Source: CAYZIC01 sp964478335 (lineage in GTDB: Bacteria; Verrucomicrobiota; Kiritimatiellia; RFP12; DVOR01). Taken from it: a DNA stretch of 14,668 bases. The position numbers and the translations under genes are program-made. The notes beneath the pieces are model-generated. The model searched no databases, had not been told where the DNA came from, and saw only the letters and a program-made list of their open reading frames with translations. Positions 1-8,701 of the stretch are shown here, piece after piece (within the stretch, counting starts at the first letter, position 1; the number at the start of each line of letters is the position of its first letter). The stretch lies in NCBI GenBank assembly GCA_964478335.1, contig CAYZIC010000060.1:1-14668 (forward strand), read 5' to 3'.

Positions 1-48
1 GGTGAGGGTCATGGCAGTGATTGCGATGAACGCGAGTAGTTTTTTCAT
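1..48 (-). CDS. Exported protein, N-terminal fragment (runs off the left edge)
   Basis: Only the first 16 codons are present, reading MKKLLAFIAITAMTLT on the minus strand. Two lysines followed by a hydrophobic run is the start of a Sec signal peptide, so the product is probably exported; its function cannot be told. The ATG at 48-46 is preceded by GGGAG (60-56 on the minus strand) at 7 bases, a good ribosome binding site, and this supports the start. It is divergent from guaB. The style resembles the three exported proteins at 8026-10099, but homology cannot be judged from 16 residues. Confidence 0.55.
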   Translation of the reverse strand, partial: MKKLLAFIAITAMTLT

Positions 49-157
49 GTGTGTACTCCCTATATAATAGGATTTTTGTACGTTGAAGTGAGGAGGTGGC
101 CAAGCTTCACTCGAAGCGGGTCTTTCTCTCATTTATGCAAGCAGTATAGCATAAGTT

Positions 158-168
158 GGGGGGGGGGG
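158..168 (+). repeat. Homopolymer run of 11 G
   Basis: Eleven consecutive G lie about 110 bases upstream of the minus-strand exported-protein gene. Runs of this length can slip during replication and are also prone to sequencing error. Confidence 0.9.
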
Positions 169-240
169 CAAGGGTTATTTGGGCTATTGTGGGATAAAAG
201 TGACCGTAAGTGATAATTTTGCGCTCTTTTTAGTGCTTTA

Positions 241-292
241 GGGGCTCGCTGCGCTTCGCAGGACTGCTAGGTTATCTCCCGCAGAGAGGCAG
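241..292 (+). repeat. 52-base intergenic repeat, copy 1 (copy 2 at 10216-10266)
   Basis: It begins GGGGCTCGCTGCGCT and ends CCCGCAGAGAGGCAG. Compared with 10216-10266 it has three substitutions and one extra T. Its first half contains the CTCGCTGCGCTCGCAGGACTGC unit that also occurs near 7531, 14556 and, more loosely, 7487. Confidence 0.85.
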
Positions 293-353
293 AGAGCGCA
301 GAGCCGTTGCAGCGTAGGATTGTATCACAGAGACACTGCCAGTGTGACTATGG

Positions 354-368
354 CACGGCTTCGCCGTG
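354..368 (+). repeat. Mini-hairpin CACGGC-TTC-GCCGTG
   Basis: A perfect 6-bp stem with a TTC loop; on the minus strand it reads as a C-GAA-G loop. The same stem occurs at 455-469 (TAC loop), 7839-7853 (GTA) and 13190-13204 (GCA). Confidence 0.85.
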
Positions 369-454
369 GGTCTACGCAAGTAATGAATCACAGAGGCACA
401 GAGCGCTTCGCTTCGCTCGCTACACAGAGCCGTTGCAGCTCAGGGAGAGTGTGT

Positions 455-469
455 CACGGCTACGCCGTG
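455..469 (+). repeat. Mini-hairpin CACGGC-TAC-GCCGTG
   Basis: A perfect 6-bp stem. Read on the minus strand it is identical to the hairpin at 7839-7853 (GTA loop), so this copy is in reverse orientation. Confidence 0.85.
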
Positions 470-479
470 GGTTTCTCTT

Positions 480-510
480 ACGCTGACTGCGGTCGCAGAC
501 CGCCTCTGTG
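480..510 (+). repeat. 31-base exact repeat containing hairpin GCGGTC-GCA-GACCGC (copy 1)
   Basis: Identical over 31 bases to 7667-7697. The hairpin occupies 489-503 with a 6-bp stem and a GCA loop. A second hairpin, AGCGAC-GCA-GTCGCT, follows at 512-526. Confidence 0.9.
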
Positions 511-630
511 TAGCGACGCAGTCGCTCTCTGCGTCGCAGACCGCTCTTCCCGCATCTGTCCTCTGTAACTGTAACGAGGAGGCGCAGCCGCCTGTCTGCT
601 CGTTTTTTTGCTATTTGGCTCATTTTGTGC

Positions 631-659
631 TTGTATTTGTGCGCTCGATATGCTATATA
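631..659 (+). promoter_or_regulatory. Probable sigma-70-type promoter for guaB
   Basis: TTGTAT (631-636), a 17-base spacer and TATATA (654-659). Transcription would start near 666, giving a leader of about 30 bases. An alternative pairing is TTGTGC (625-630) with TATGCT (649-654). Confidence 0.45.
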
Positions 660-696
660 TGCTAAGGAAACAGACACAACTAAGGAGATTGATAAT

Positions 697-2190
697 ATGA
701 ATACATACTTGAAGGCCTTTATGGACAACTTTCCTTTTGAGGGGTTGACCTATGATGATGTTTCTTTGGTAACGCAATATGCGGACTTTTTGCCAGATGA
801 AACGTCTTTGCAGACGCGTTTGACGAGCCGTCAGACGATGAATATTCCTTTTGTTTCCGCGGCGATGGATACGGTGACCGAGGCACCGATGGCGATTGCA
901 ATGGCTTTGGCTGGCGGTATTGGTGTGATTCACAAGAACTTGGACGAGGATGTGCAAGCTGCTCAAGTGGCTCGTGTCAAGCACTATCTCAATGGTATGA
1001 TCGAGAAGCCGGTCTGTTTCAATCAAAATGATGATGTGAATTTCTTGCTCGGCGAAAAGCACCGCCGCAATTTGAAGTTTGGTGGGTTCCCTGTTTTGGA
1101 CGACCAAGGTCGTGTGGTGGGTATGGTTGCTGGTAGCGATATTCGTTATTGCACCTCTGGCAGTGAAAAGCTCGCCGATGTGATGGTCAAGACGACGATC
1201 ACGGCTAAGCCTGGCACGACGCTGCAGGAAGCCTTTGACATCATGCTCAAGCACAAGATTGGTAAGTTGCCTTTGCTCAATGCTGATGGCACGCTCGCTG
1301 GGCTCTATAGTTTCTCTGATGTGAGCCAATTGATGCGCAATACCAACCCCGTTTACAACCGTGACAGCAAGTATCGTTTGCGTGTGGCGGCCTCTGTGAG
1401 TGGCGGGTCTGGTGACTATACGCGTATGGAAAAGCTCGCCGCCGAAGGCGTCGATGTGATTGTCGTAGACTCTGCTCACGGCCACAGCAAGGGTATCCTT
1501 GATATGGTCACGTGGATCTCCAAGCACTATCCCGATGTCGATATCATCGCGGGTAACATTGCAACCTCCGAGGCTGCGGTGGCTTTGCGTGATGCTGGTG
1601 CACATGCTGTCAAGGTGGGCATTGGTCCTGGCTCGATCTGCACGACACGTGTGGTTTGCGGCGTGGGTATCCCTCAATTGACTGCAATCTACAATGCTCG
1701 CAAGGCGCTCGAAGGCTCCATCCCGGTGATCGGCGATGGTGGCATTAAGCTCTCGGGTGACGTGGCTAAGGCGATCGTCGCTGGTGCGGATAGCGTCATG
1801 CTTGGCTCGGTCCTCGCTGGTACCGAGGAGAGCCCCGGCGAAAAGATCCTCAATGGCGGCCGTCAATATGTCGTCTATCGTGGTATGGGCTCGATGGCTG
1901 CTTTGAAGAATGGCAAGGGCTCTCGCGCTCGCTATTTCCAAGATGGCGAATCCGACGACAACTTGGTCCCTCAAGGGATCGAGGGTATGGTGCCTTATTC
2001 TGGTCCTGTCAATCGTATCATGCATCAATTCTCGGGCGGCTTGCAAGCTTCCTTGGGCTATTGCGGTGCACGTACCATTGCTGAGCTCCAAGAAAAGGGC
2101 CAATTCTACCGTGTCACGGCTGCTGGTATGCGTGAGGCGCACCCACACGACATCACCATCACCAAGGAAGCCCCGAATTACCGTTCTTAA
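697..2190 (+). CDS. guaB: Inosine-5'-monophosphate dehydrogenase
   Basis: IMP dehydrogenase oxidises IMP to XMP with NAD+, the committed step of guanine nucleotide synthesis, in the cytoplasm. The 497-residue product has the family layout: an N-terminal barrel segment with GLTYDDVSLV near residue 17, two CBS domains at about 101-215 inserted in the barrel, then the catalytic loop GIGPGSICTTR with catalytic Cys315, the phosphate-binding IPVIGDGGIKLSGD segment, the flap region around GSRARYFQDG, and GMREAHPHDI near the C-terminus. Length matches the CBS-containing form (E. coli 488). The frame is open from 625, but ATG 697 is chosen because AAGGAG lies at 682-687, 9 bases upstream, and the upstream codons overlap the predicted promoter. 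It is first in a run with the dppF-like gene, alr, a membrane protein and mutS. Confidence 0.97.
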   Translation: MNTYLKAFMDNFPFEGLTYDDVSLVTQYADFLPDETSLQTRLTSRQTMNIPFVSAAMDTVTEAPMAIAMALAGGIGVIHKNLDEDVQAAQVARVKHYLNGMIEKPVCFNQNDDVNFLLGEKHRRNLKFGGFPVLDDQGRVVGMVAGSDIRYCTSGSEKLADVMVKTTITAKPGTTLQEAFDIMLKHKIGKLPLLNADGTLAGLYSFSDVSQLMRNTNPVYNRDSKYRLRVAASVSGGSGDYTRMEKLAAEGVDVIVVDSAHGHSKGILDMVTWISKHYPDVDIIAGNIATSEAAVALRDAGAHAVKVGIGPGSICTTRVVCGVGIPQLTAIYNARKALEGSIPVIGDGGIKLSGDVAKAIVAGADSVMLGSVLAGTEESPGEKILNGGRQYVVYRGMGSMAALKNGKGSRARYFQDGESDDNLVPQGIEGMVPYSGPVNRIMHQFSGGLQASLGYCGARTIAELQEKGQFYRVTAAGMREAHPHDITITKEAPNYRS

Positions 2191-2214
2191 TCCCTTAAGA
2201 AAGACCCCATCCCG

Positions 2215-3024
2215 ATGTCTGATCAATCTCCTCTACTCGAAGTGCGCGACCTGAATACGTGGTTCCCGATCAAAAAGGGCATCTTTGCCCGAACTGCCGG
2301 CCATGTCAAAGCTGTCAACGGCGTGTCTTGCGTCGTCAATGCCGGTGAAACGCTCGGCGTAGTAGGTGAATCGGGATGTGGTAAGTCCACGCTCTCTCGC
2401 ACGATCCTGCGCTTGGTCAAGCCGACCTCTGGGCAGATCTTTTTTAGAGGCGAGGATGTGCTCCAGTTGCGCGGTGAGGCGTTGTTGCAATTCCGTCGTG
2501 AAGTGCAGGTGGTCTTTCAAGACCCCCATGCGACGCTCAACCCGCGCCATTCGATCCTCGATATCTTGACTGAAGCCATGCTCGTCCATGGCTTGATCAA
2601 GGATGGCGAAGAGGAAGCCACCGCCAAGCAGTTGCTTGCCGATGTCGGCTTGCCCGAAACGGCCCTGCATCGCTATCCGCACGAATTCTCTGGCGGCCAA
2701 CAGCAGCGTATCTGCATTGCGCGCGCCTTGGCGCTCAAGCCCAAGCTCATCATTTGCGATGAAGCGGTCAGTGCGCTTGACCTCTCGATCCGCGCACAGG
2801 TCCTCAACCTGCTCATGGATCTCAAAGACAAGTACCAGCTCTCCTACCTCTTTATTACACACGACATTGGTGTCGTCGAGCACATCGCCGACCGTATCAT
2901 CGTCATGTATAAGGGTGAAGTCGTCGAACGCGGCCCCGCAGATGAGGTGCTCTCCAATCCTCAAGAGGCCTATACCCAGCGATTGATTGCTGCGGTGCCT
3001 CGTGTGCCTGTTACCATTGATTAA
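2215..3024 (+). CDS. ABC transporter ATP-binding protein, oligo/dipeptide type (OppF/DppF-like)
   Basis: This is the ATPase subunit of a peptide/nickel-type ABC importer, acting on the inner face of the cytoplasmic membrane. All nucleotide-binding elements are visible in 269 residues: Walker A GESGCGKST (51-59), Q-loop Gln102 in VVFQDPHATLNP, signature FSGGQQQRI (158-166), Walker B LIICDE (178-183), D-loop SALD, and switch His216. The segment 'VKAVNGVS' and the FQDP/LNPR wording are typical of OppF/DppF. The family's C-terminal extension is short. It starts 24 bases after guaB with only a weak AAGAAAGA ribosome site, so translation may be coupled. No permease, binding protein or partner ATPase is adjacent, so the membrane partner must be encoded elsewhere. 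The substrate is unknown; the neighbour alr makes a cell-wall peptide substrate plausible but unproven. Confidence 0.9.
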   Translation: MSDQSPLLEVRDLNTWFPIKKGIFARTAGHVKAVNGVSCVVNAGETLGVVGESGCGKSTLSRTILRLVKPTSGQIFFRGEDVLQLRGEALLQFRREVQVVFQDPHATLNPRHSILDILTEAMLVHGLIKDGEEEATAKQLLADVGLPETALHRYPHEFSGGQQQRICIARALALKPKLIICDEAVSALDLSIRAQVLNLLMDLKDKYQLSYLFITHDIGVVEHIADRIIVMYKGEVVERGPADEVLSNPQEAYTQRLIAAVPRVPVTID

Positions 3025-3062
3025 GTGCCTGATGGCTTGCATTGTTTGAGAAGGAGTCAATC

Positions 3063-4193
3063 ATGTCGCATGAAACCTTTTCCCATCGTGTGCAAGTCGC
3101 CGTCAATCTCTCGACGCTCCAAGACAACTATCACGCCCTCTGCCAAAGCGTCGCCCCAGCTCAGGTCATGCCTGTGCTCAAGGCCAATGCCTACGGCCTA
3201 GGCGTCCACCCCATCGCAGAAGCCCTCGTCGCCACCGGCGCACAACGCATCGCCGTCGCGGAACCCTACGAGGCGTTGCAGTTGCGTGATTTGGGTGTGC
3301 CGATTCAGATCCTCAGCGGGATTCTCCCCGACGAAATCGCCCCCATGCTCGCCATGGGCACTGTGTTGCCCCTGGTTAGCCTCGACGCCGCCCAGCAGAT
3401 CTCCCAAATCGCCACCGAGCTCGGCCTGACCGCCACGGTCCATTGCAAGATTGACACCGGCATGGGCCGCGCAGGGATGCTTTGGCAAACCGCGGCTCAG
3501 CAGATTCGCGCTGCGGCCAAGCTACCCAATCTCAAGCTCGAGGGCATCTTCACCCACTTCCCGCTCGGCTACGAAGCCGACGCCAGCTTTACCGAAACCC
3601 AAATCGCCCGAATGCGTACCCTCGTCGCCGAGCTCGCCCAAGACGGCATCACCTTTAGCATGATCCATGCGGCCAACTCCGACGGTATCAACAACGCCCT
3701 CGCTGCGTGCGAGGCGCCCTTTAATTGGGTGCGCAGCGGGATCAACCTCCATGGTTCATTTGATGCAGCTGGCAAGTTGCGCGTGCCGCTCAAGCCCGTG
3801 CTCAAGCTGACCACGCGCATTGCGCAGATTCGCGACCTGCCAGCAGGCACTGCCATTGGCTACGGTCACACCTTTGTCACTCACCACCCCATGCGCGTGG
3901 CGACCATTTCTGCTGGCTACGCCGACGGGTTACCCTTGGCCCTCTCTAATCTGGGTGCTGTGATTATCCACGGCAAGCTTGCCCCCATTGTGGGCCGCAT
4001 CTCCATGGACTACACGACCGTCGCGATTGATGCCATTCCCGAGGCACAGGTCGGCGACACTGTCACTCTCCTCGGCCGCGATGGCGACCGAGTCATTCAT
4101 GTCAAAGACTGGGCCGCCCTCAAAGGCACCCACGCCTACGACATCATTTGCTCCATCGGCAACCGCGTACAACGCACCTACACATCGGAATAG
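3063..4193 (+). CDS. alr: Alanine racemase
   Basis: PLP-dependent interconversion of L- and D-alanine, supplying D-alanine for peptidoglycan. The 376-residue protein has the Schiff-base lysine Lys40 in VLKANAYGLG, Lys129 in CKIDTGMGRAG (aligned with the lysine carbamylated in the Geobacillus enzyme), the GYGHTF segment, catalytic Tyr286 in SAGYADGLP, and GRISMDYTT near the C-terminal beta domain. Both catalytic bases are therefore present. The frame is open from 3042, but ATG 3063 has AAGGAG (3051-3056) 6 bases upstream and is the better start. It follows the ABC ATPase by 38 bases and is followed after 7 bases by a small membrane-protein gene, suggesting one transcript. Confidence 0.95.
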   Translation: MSHETFSHRVQVAVNLSTLQDNYHALCQSVAPAQVMPVLKANAYGLGVHPIAEALVATGAQRIAVAEPYEALQLRDLGVPIQILSGILPDEIAPMLAMGTVLPLVSLDAAQQISQIATELGLTATVHCKIDTGMGRAGMLWQTAAQQIRAAAKLPNLKLEGIFTHFPLGYEADASFTETQIARMRTLVAELAQDGITFSMIHAANSDGINNALAACEAPFNWVRSGINLHGSFDAAGKLRVPLKPVLKLTTRIAQIRDLPAGTAIGYGHTFVTHHPMRVATISAGYADGLPLALSNLGAVIIHGKLAPIVGRISMDYTTVAIDAIPEAQVGDTVTLLGRDGDRVIHVKDWAALKGTHAYDIICSIGNRVQRTYTSE

Positions 4194-4200
4194 CCACCCC

Positions 4201-4875
4201 ATGACCTACACCTGCCCCAACTGTAACCACACCATCGCCATGGACGACGTCAATGTCGCCAAGGATATTGCCCTTTGTCGTAGCTGCGGTGAGACGTGTG
4301 CCTTTAGCGAGTTGATCGATGACGATGTCGCCACCCAACCCGTCGATACGTCCAAATTGCCTCGAGGCATCCAGTATAAGCAGACCATCAGCGAAATGGG
4401 CATCCCCATGACGGAGATCATCTACAATCGCATTGGCTGGGTGCAAGCGATCTTCATGACCGCCTTTACATCGGTGTGGGGTGGCGTCTCGATGAAGCAG
4501 CTCTACATCGAGCCCTTGATCCTCAAAGGACAAGCCTGGAGCATGACCCAGGTGATGGGATTACCCTTTTTGATCGGCACCTGCGTCTTGACCTACTCAG
4601 TCCTCTTTCACCTCTTTGGCAAACGCACCATCACCTTGAGTCAAGGCAAGGCCGTGCTCTTTGCGGGGATTGGTCCCTTGGGCTTTCGTCGGCGCTTCGA
4701 CTACAATCGCAATACCCGCGTCTCCACGAGAGCACCCATGCCCTCTGGACGAGGTAGCACCATGCCCAAGGTCATCTTCACGACCAATAGCAAACAGACC
4801 GAGGTATCCTATGGCGACTATGCGGCCGTCCAAACCATCGCCACGCTCGCCCAAAACGCCATCAGCCAATCGTAA
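4201..4875 (+). CDS. Zinc-ribbon membrane protein of unknown function
   Basis: A 224-residue protein I do not recognise beyond its architecture. An N-terminal zinc-ribbon-like motif has Cys5-x2-Cys8 and Cys26-x2-Cys29 (plus Cys33). A polar linker follows, then two likely membrane segments at about 79-97 (GWVQAIFMTAFTSVWGG) and 117-139 (MGLPFLIGTCVLTYSVLF), and a soluble C-terminal part of about 80 residues starting with a beta-rich LSQGKAVLFAGIGPLG and an RRRFDYNR segment. The frame is open farther upstream inside alr, but ATG 4201, 7 bases after the alr stop, fits the first Cys pair and likely translational coupling; no clear Shine-Dalgarno is seen. Its position between alr and mutS does not reveal a role. 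Domains of this sort resemble 'DUF with N-terminal zinc ribbon' membrane proteins; a specific family is not claimed. Confidence 0.78.
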   Translation: MTYTCPNCNHTIAMDDVNVAKDIALCRSCGETCAFSELIDDDVATQPVDTSKLPRGIQYKQTISEMGIPMTEIIYNRIGWVQAIFMTAFTSVWGGVSMKQLYIEPLILKGQAWSMTQVMGLPFLIGTCVLTYSVLFHLFGKRTITLSQGKAVLFAGIGPLGFRRRFDYNRNTRVSTRAPMPSGRGSTMPKVIFTTNSKQTEVSYGDYAAVQTIATLAQNAISQS

Positions 4876-4934
4876 ACCCGCGTCCTGCATCCCTCCTCCC
4901 CCACATTCTACATTCTCATAGCTAGGACTCCCCA

Positions 4935-7442
<2,508 letters not shown>

Positions 7443-7456
7443 GGCGAGGCTCGCCC

Positions 7457-7484
7457 GCAGTTCGCTACGCTCATGCATCAAGCA
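7457..7484 (+). repeat. 28-base repeat, copy 1 (copy 2 at 14484-14511)
   Basis: GCAGTTCGCTACGCTCA followed by a GCATCA-type tail; 26 of 28 bases match 14484-14511. In both places it precedes the 118-base block by about 40 bases, so the two belong to one larger element. Confidence 0.85.
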
Positions 7485-7525
7485 GCTCGCTGCGCTCGCA
7501 GGGCCTGTTGGCGCTCCCGTTGCTC

Positions 7526-7643
7526 GCATTGAGCTCGCTGCACTCGCAGGACTGCCAGTAGAGGCCTTAGGGGCCGTCTGCCCCTAAAACCCCGAGCCAG
7601 ACGTGCCCGTCCGGCTACCGAACAAGTATGCACGCTCACCTCA
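7526..7643 (+). repeat. 118-base repeat block, copy 1 (copy 2 at 14551-14668)
   Basis: Aligned without gaps, 115 of 118 bases match 14551-14668. It contains a perfect hairpin TTAGGGGC-CGTCT-GCCCCTAA (7567-7587) and, at about 7594-7615, a second arm that on the minus strand pairs AGCCGGACG with CGTCTGGCT around a GGCA loop (one G-U pair). It lies about 85 bases after the mutS stop; copy 2 lies about 90 bases after the fic stop. No ORF, terminal inverted repeat or target duplication was seen. Confidence 0.93.
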
Positions 7644-7666
7644 CACGCCGCAGGCGCCCGTGTCCC

Positions 7667-7697
7667 ACGCTGACTGCGGTCGCAGACCGCCTCTGTG
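7667..7697 (+). repeat. 31-base exact repeat containing hairpin GCGGTC-GCA-GACCGC (copy 2)
   Basis: Identical to 480-510. The hairpin is at 7676-7690. The right end runs into CTCTGTG-type repeat sequence. Confidence 0.9.
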
Positions 7698-7743
7698 CCC
7701 TCTGTGTCTCTGACCCGCTCTCCCCCAGACCCCTGGCAGTCCT

Positions 7744-7853
7744 GCGGCGCAGCCGCGCAGGCCGTTCTCGCACCGCCGCAGGCGGTTCCCGCACGAGCTC
7801 CGCTCGTTCCCGCACGGCGGCTTGCCGCCGTCCCCGCACACGGCGTAGCCGTG
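7744..7853 (+). repeat. Ordered hairpin array A
   Basis: Four mini-hairpins joined by 8-base linkers (TTCCCGCA or one-base variants): CCGCC-GCA-GGCGG (7773-7785), CGAGC-TCC-GCTCG (7794-7806), a 7-bp stem CGGCGGC with TT loop (7815-7830), and CACGGC-GTA-GCCGTG (7839-7853). Start-to-start spacing is 21, 21 and 24 bases. GCGGC-GCA-GCCGC (7744-7756) lies just upstream where array B has a fifth hairpin. The order, spacing and linker are the same as in array B (13103-13204). Confidence 0.92.
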
Positions 7854-7911
7854 TAGCCGCAGGCATAAGTCGCCGTTTTACTAAAAAAGTTTGCTTTTTA
7901 TGCAAAACCGC

Positions 7912-7940
7912 TTGCATTATTCCACCTCATGTGTTATTAT
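7912..7940 (+). promoter_or_regulatory. Promoter of the exported-protein operon
   Basis: TTGCAT (7912-7917), a 17-base spacer and TATTAT (7935-7940). Transcription would start near 7947, about 80 bases before the first structural gene. A perfect TATAAT also occurs at 8004-8009, but a start from it would fall within the ribosome binding site of 8026, so it is not preferred. Confidence 0.6.
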
Positions 7941-7954
7941 GTTCTCAATCAATC

Positions 7955-7972
7955 TGGGGTAGGAGTGCCCCA
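7955..7972 (+). promoter_or_regulatory. Leader hairpin over the ribosome site of the leader ORF
   Basis: TGGGG (7955-7959) pairs with CCCCA (7968-7972). The loop holds AGGAG (7961-7965), the ribosome site for the 11-codon ORF at 7973, so folding could tune its translation. This is inference from sequence only. Confidence 0.35.
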
Positions 7973-8008
7973 ATGATGCAGTTTTACAGCCTCTTTGTTG
8001 GGGTATAA
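7973..8008 (+). CDS. Possible 11-residue leader peptide (MMQFYSLFVGV)
   Basis: ATG 7973 is preceded by AGGAG (7961-7965) at 7 bases, ideal spacing, and the frame closes with TAA at 8006-8008, 17 bases before the next ATG. It lies inside the predicted leader of the exported-protein operon. The peptide is hydrophobic and has no run of a single amino acid, so classic attenuation by amino-acid supply is not indicated. Whether it is translated is unknown. Confidence 0.35.
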   Translation: MMQFYSLFVGV

Positions 8009-8025
8009 TAATTGGGAGAAAACGT

Positions 8026-8688
8026 ATGAAAATGCTTGCTACACTGTGCTTTTGCGCTTTGTCTGTCGCCTCTGTGTGGGCGAATAATGTCGCCTCTGTG
8101 GGCTCCAATCTCTTGATTCACTTCAAGTCTGCACCCAATACCTATTCTGATGGCGCTACCTTGCTCAAGGGTGAACGCTACGAGATCATTTGGATGCCCA
8201 ATAGTGGCGATCCCGTGACCCAAGCTGTTCAGGCCGATGCTACTGGTGCCTTAGATGTGAACGTCAAGGTCGACACCTCCAAGTACGCCAACGGCAAATT
8301 TGTTGTGGTTTATTGCGATACCCGTACCGCCAAAGACACCCTCGGCACCACGGTCTTCGCCAAGTATCTCACGACAAAAGCAACCATCTATGTCTCCAAG
8401 GATCAAGCAGGCGTCACCACCGCTGCTGTCAAAACGGGCGACAAGGTCGAAACGCAAGCAGCCTCCGCAGAGGACATCGCTGCGACCACTGCGACAGGTT
8501 CTATCACCATCGTGAATGGCAAGCCAACCCTCAGCGTCACCGCTACAGGCACAGCCAACCTCGTCATTGAATCTTCCACAGACTTGAAGAACTGGACCGC
8601 CGAACAGACCGTGCGTGCCTTCTCTGCCGACTCGATCAAGGTCGATTCCACGGCACCCGCTAAGTTCTTCCGTATTCTTAAGAAGTAA
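8026..8688 (+). CDS. Exported protein of unknown function with C-terminal 'ESSTDLKNW...FFRI' domain
   Basis: A 220-residue exported protein. Residues 1-19 form a Sec signal peptide with a likely cut at VWA-NN. The mature part is rich in Thr, Ala, Val and Ser, low in Cys, and looks beta-rich. The last 42 residues (179-220), with ESSTDLKNW and KFFRIL, follow a pattern I associate with the C-terminal beta module of many secreted verrucomicrobial proteins; the role of that module is not known to me. ATG 8026 has GGGAG (8014-8018) 7 bases upstream. It is the first gene of a three-gene run (13 and 18-base gaps) of exported proteins ending in a PEP-CTERM protein, so a cell-surface or envelope role is likely. 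No catalytic motif is seen. Confidence 0.82.
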   Translation: MKMLATLCFCALSVASVWANNVASVGSNLLIHFKSAPNTYSDGATLLKGERYEIIWMPNSGDPVTQAVQADATGALDVNVKVDTSKYANGKFVVVYCDTRTAKDTLGTTVFAKYLTTKATIYVSKDQAGVTTAAVKTGDKVETQAASAEDIAATTATGSITIVNGKPTLSVTATGTANLVIESSTDLKNWTAEQTVRAFSADSIKVDSTAPAKFFRILKK

Positions 8689-8701
8689 AGGAGAGTTGAT
8701 T

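Larger units (their letters stand above)
49..630. other. Gene-free intergenic stretch with repeats and mini-hairpins
   Basis: No credible gene. Bases 49-240 are ordinary AT-rich sequence apart from a run of 11 G at 158-168. Bases 241-600 are a mosaic of short repeats: a 52-base unit (241-292) found again at 10216-10266, AGCGCAGAGC-type sequence at 295-318 found again at 10451-10474, CACAGAGGCACAGAG (390-404), and a 31-base stretch (480-510) repeated exactly at 7667-7697. Mini-hairpins lie at 354-368, 455-469, 489-503 and 512-526. Plus-strand ORF 320-568 is made entirely of repeats and is not called. Confidence 0.7.
7443..7911. other. Gene-free intergenic stretch: repeats plus hairpin array A
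   Basis: No credible gene between mutS and the exported-protein operon. In order it holds: a hairpin at 7443-7455; GCAGTTCGCTACGCTCA-type repeat (7457-7484); the 118-base repeat block (7526-7643); hairpin CGCC-GCA-GGCG (7646-7656); the 31-base exact repeat with GCGGTC-GCA-GACCGC (7667-7697); CTCTGTG-rich repeat (7691-7712); hairpin GCGGC-GCA-GCCGC (7744-7756); and the ordered array (7773-7853). Minus-strand ORFs here follow the palindromes and change mostly non-synonymously between arrays, so they are not called as genes. Confidence 0.75.

Noticed and set aside
320..568. 82-codon plus-strand frame in the left gap
   Set aside because: Composed of intergenic repeats and hairpins found elsewhere in the window, with no ribosome site.
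577..607. Possible terminator AGGCG-CAGC-CGCCT followed by a T-run
   Set aside because: The stem is only 5 bp and the T-run (603-609) begins about 9 bases after it, so it does not meet the usual layout.
625..696. Longer guaB start at 625
   Set aside because: It overlaps the predicted promoter, adds residues unlike the family, and lacks the AAGGAG present before ATG 697.
478..2226. 582-codon minus-strand open frame opposite guaB
   Set aside because: It is the antisense shadow of a well-supported guaB; the translation has no recognisable motif and no ribosome site was seen.
7590..7620. Group II intron domain V remnant (minus strand AGCC...GGCT hairpin)
   Set aside because: The arm is 22 bases with a GGCA loop; domain V is about 34 bases with a GNRA loop and a two-base bulge. 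No intron-encoded protein is present.
8004..8009. TATAAT as the main promoter of the exported-protein operon
   Set aside because: A start near 8016 would fall inside the GGGAG ribosome site of the first gene; TTGCAT-N17-TATTAT upstream is better placed.
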